Of a stretch of DNA of 5,677 nucleotides, positions 5,513 to 5,677 are shown in pieces; position 1 is the first letter of the stretch; every line of letters begins with the position of its first letter. A program made the translations under genes and the position numbers. Source of the DNA: Candidatus Methylomirabilota bacterium (lineage in GTDB: Bacteria > Methylomirabilota > Methylomirabilia > Methylomirabilales > JACQHM01); the NCBI GenBank assembly GCA_016199025.1, contig JACQHM010000161.1, positions 1 through 5,677 of the forward strand, read 5' to 3'. A model generated the notes under the pieces. That model was not told the DNA's origin and searched no databases. It was given only the letters and a program-made list of their open reading frames with translations.

Positions 5513-5677
5513 GTGAGGAAAGTTCAAGGGACGAAAGGGGTGGAGGGAGAGAAGGAAGCCGAGGAGGAAATTCGAGAAAAATTCTTGAAACGACGCGGCC
5601 CACCTCGTACGCTGAAGGAGTCATGGAACCCCGGAGCTTTGGACCTCCAGGAGACGAGGTGGGCTTATGAGAGAGGA
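5513..5677 (+). CDS. Possible start of an unrecognised gene, cut by the right edge
   Basis: From GTG at 5513 the plus frame is open to the edge (55 codons). It begins MRKVQGTKGVEGEKEAEEEI, continues REKFLKRRGPPRTLKESWNP and ends GALDLQETRWAYERG. By hand count, GC is highest at codon position 1, close behind at position 3 and lowest at position 2, which is what a coding frame shows in DNA of this composition. The charged N-terminal half would be helical. Against it: no clear Shine-Dalgarno before 5513, no family recognised, and the frame stays open back into the tRNA, so the start is uncertain (GTG at 5432, 5444 or 5540 are alternatives). A rival reading is that this DNA is untranslated leader for an ATG at 5667. 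No function can be given. Confidence 0.3.
   Translation, partial: MRKVQGTKGVEGEKEAEEEIREKFLKRRGPPRTLKESWNPGALDLQETRWAYERG
5598..5664 (+). repeat. 11-base perfect inverted repeat that would cover the Shine-Dalgarno of an ATG at 5667
   Basis: GCCCACCTCGT (5598-5608) is the exact reverse complement of ACGAGGTGGGC (5654-5664), with 45 bases between. The insert can add a second helix: GGAGTC pairs with GACCTCC allowing one bulge. The right arm contains GAGGTGG, a good ribosome binding site placed five bases before an ATG at 5667 (ATGAGAGAGGA, then the window ends). If that ATG is real, the helix would hide the site, as in translational riboswitches or leader-regulated genes. The inverted repeat itself is certain; a regulatory role is inference, and the loop matches no riboswitch class I know. 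It could also be the folded end of a mobile element. Confidence 0.5.

Larger units (their letters stand above)
5376..5677. other. Stretch of about 300 bases with no recognisable gene
   Basis: Between the tRNA 5' end and the right edge I recognise no gene by homology. It holds the tRNA upstream region (5376-5450), a purine-rich plus-strand stretch (5513-5580), a frame open to the edge, and an inverted repeat (5598-5664) ahead of a possible ATG at 5667. The latter three are described separately. Confidence 0.6.

Noticed and set aside
5513..5535. GAGGAAAGTTCAAGG as the start of RNase P RNA
   Set aside because: It resembles the GAGGAAAGTCC core, but the rest of the conserved RNase P elements are not found in the following 150 bases.

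Overview
The window comes from a moderately GC-rich bacterial chromosome (high-50s percent GC by eye). The organism makes menaquinone by the futalosine pathway: two neighbouring radical-SAM genes are clear MqnE and MqnC. No gene here fixes the taxonomy. The protein style would suit an uncultured or anaerobic lineage such as Desulfobacterota, Nitrospirota or NC10, but that is only an impression.

Positions 1-4304 hold a compact minus-strand gene set that reads like one operon. In transcription order it is: a PHP-domain phosphatase of the TrpH/YciV (RNase AM) family; a YjbQ/UPF0047 protein; mqnE (aminodeoxyfutalosine synthase); mqnC (cyclic dehypoxanthinyl futalosine synthase); and, after a 58-base gap holding a TTAGAGG tandem repeat, a BtuF-like metal/cobalamin-binding protein that runs off the left edge. 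Spacings between the first four genes are 12, 11 and 3 bases. A good sigma-70 promoter (TTGACA, 18 bases, TATATG on the minus strand) lies just upstream of the PHP gene and probably drives the set. MqnE and MqnC act at two non-adjacent steps of one pathway: MqnE makes aminodeoxyfutalosine, a separate nucleosidase removes the base, and MqnC cyclises the product. MqnA, MqnB/MTAN and MqnD are not in the window.

Positions 4429-5263 are genetic debris. From left to right they hold the frameshifted C-terminal end of an HlyD/RND periplasmic adaptor gene (minus), the C-terminal end of an IS630-type transposase (minus), a ten-C tract, and the C-terminal catalytic part of a tyrosine recombinase (plus) with two apparent frameshifts. 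The recombinase remnant ends about 38 bases from the 3' end of an intact minus-strand tRNA with a CAU anticodon (5301-5375). This is the usual address of an integrated island, here decayed. A strong stem-loop lies between them.

Positions 5376-5677 hold no recognisable gene. They contain an open frame to the right edge that may be the start of a truncated gene, and an 11-base perfect inverted repeat whose right arm would cover the Shine-Dalgarno sequence of an ATG at 5667. I see no CRISPR array, no defence cassette and no convincing new system. The most useful observations are the operon content, the debris at the tRNA, and the possible sequestering hairpin at the right edge.
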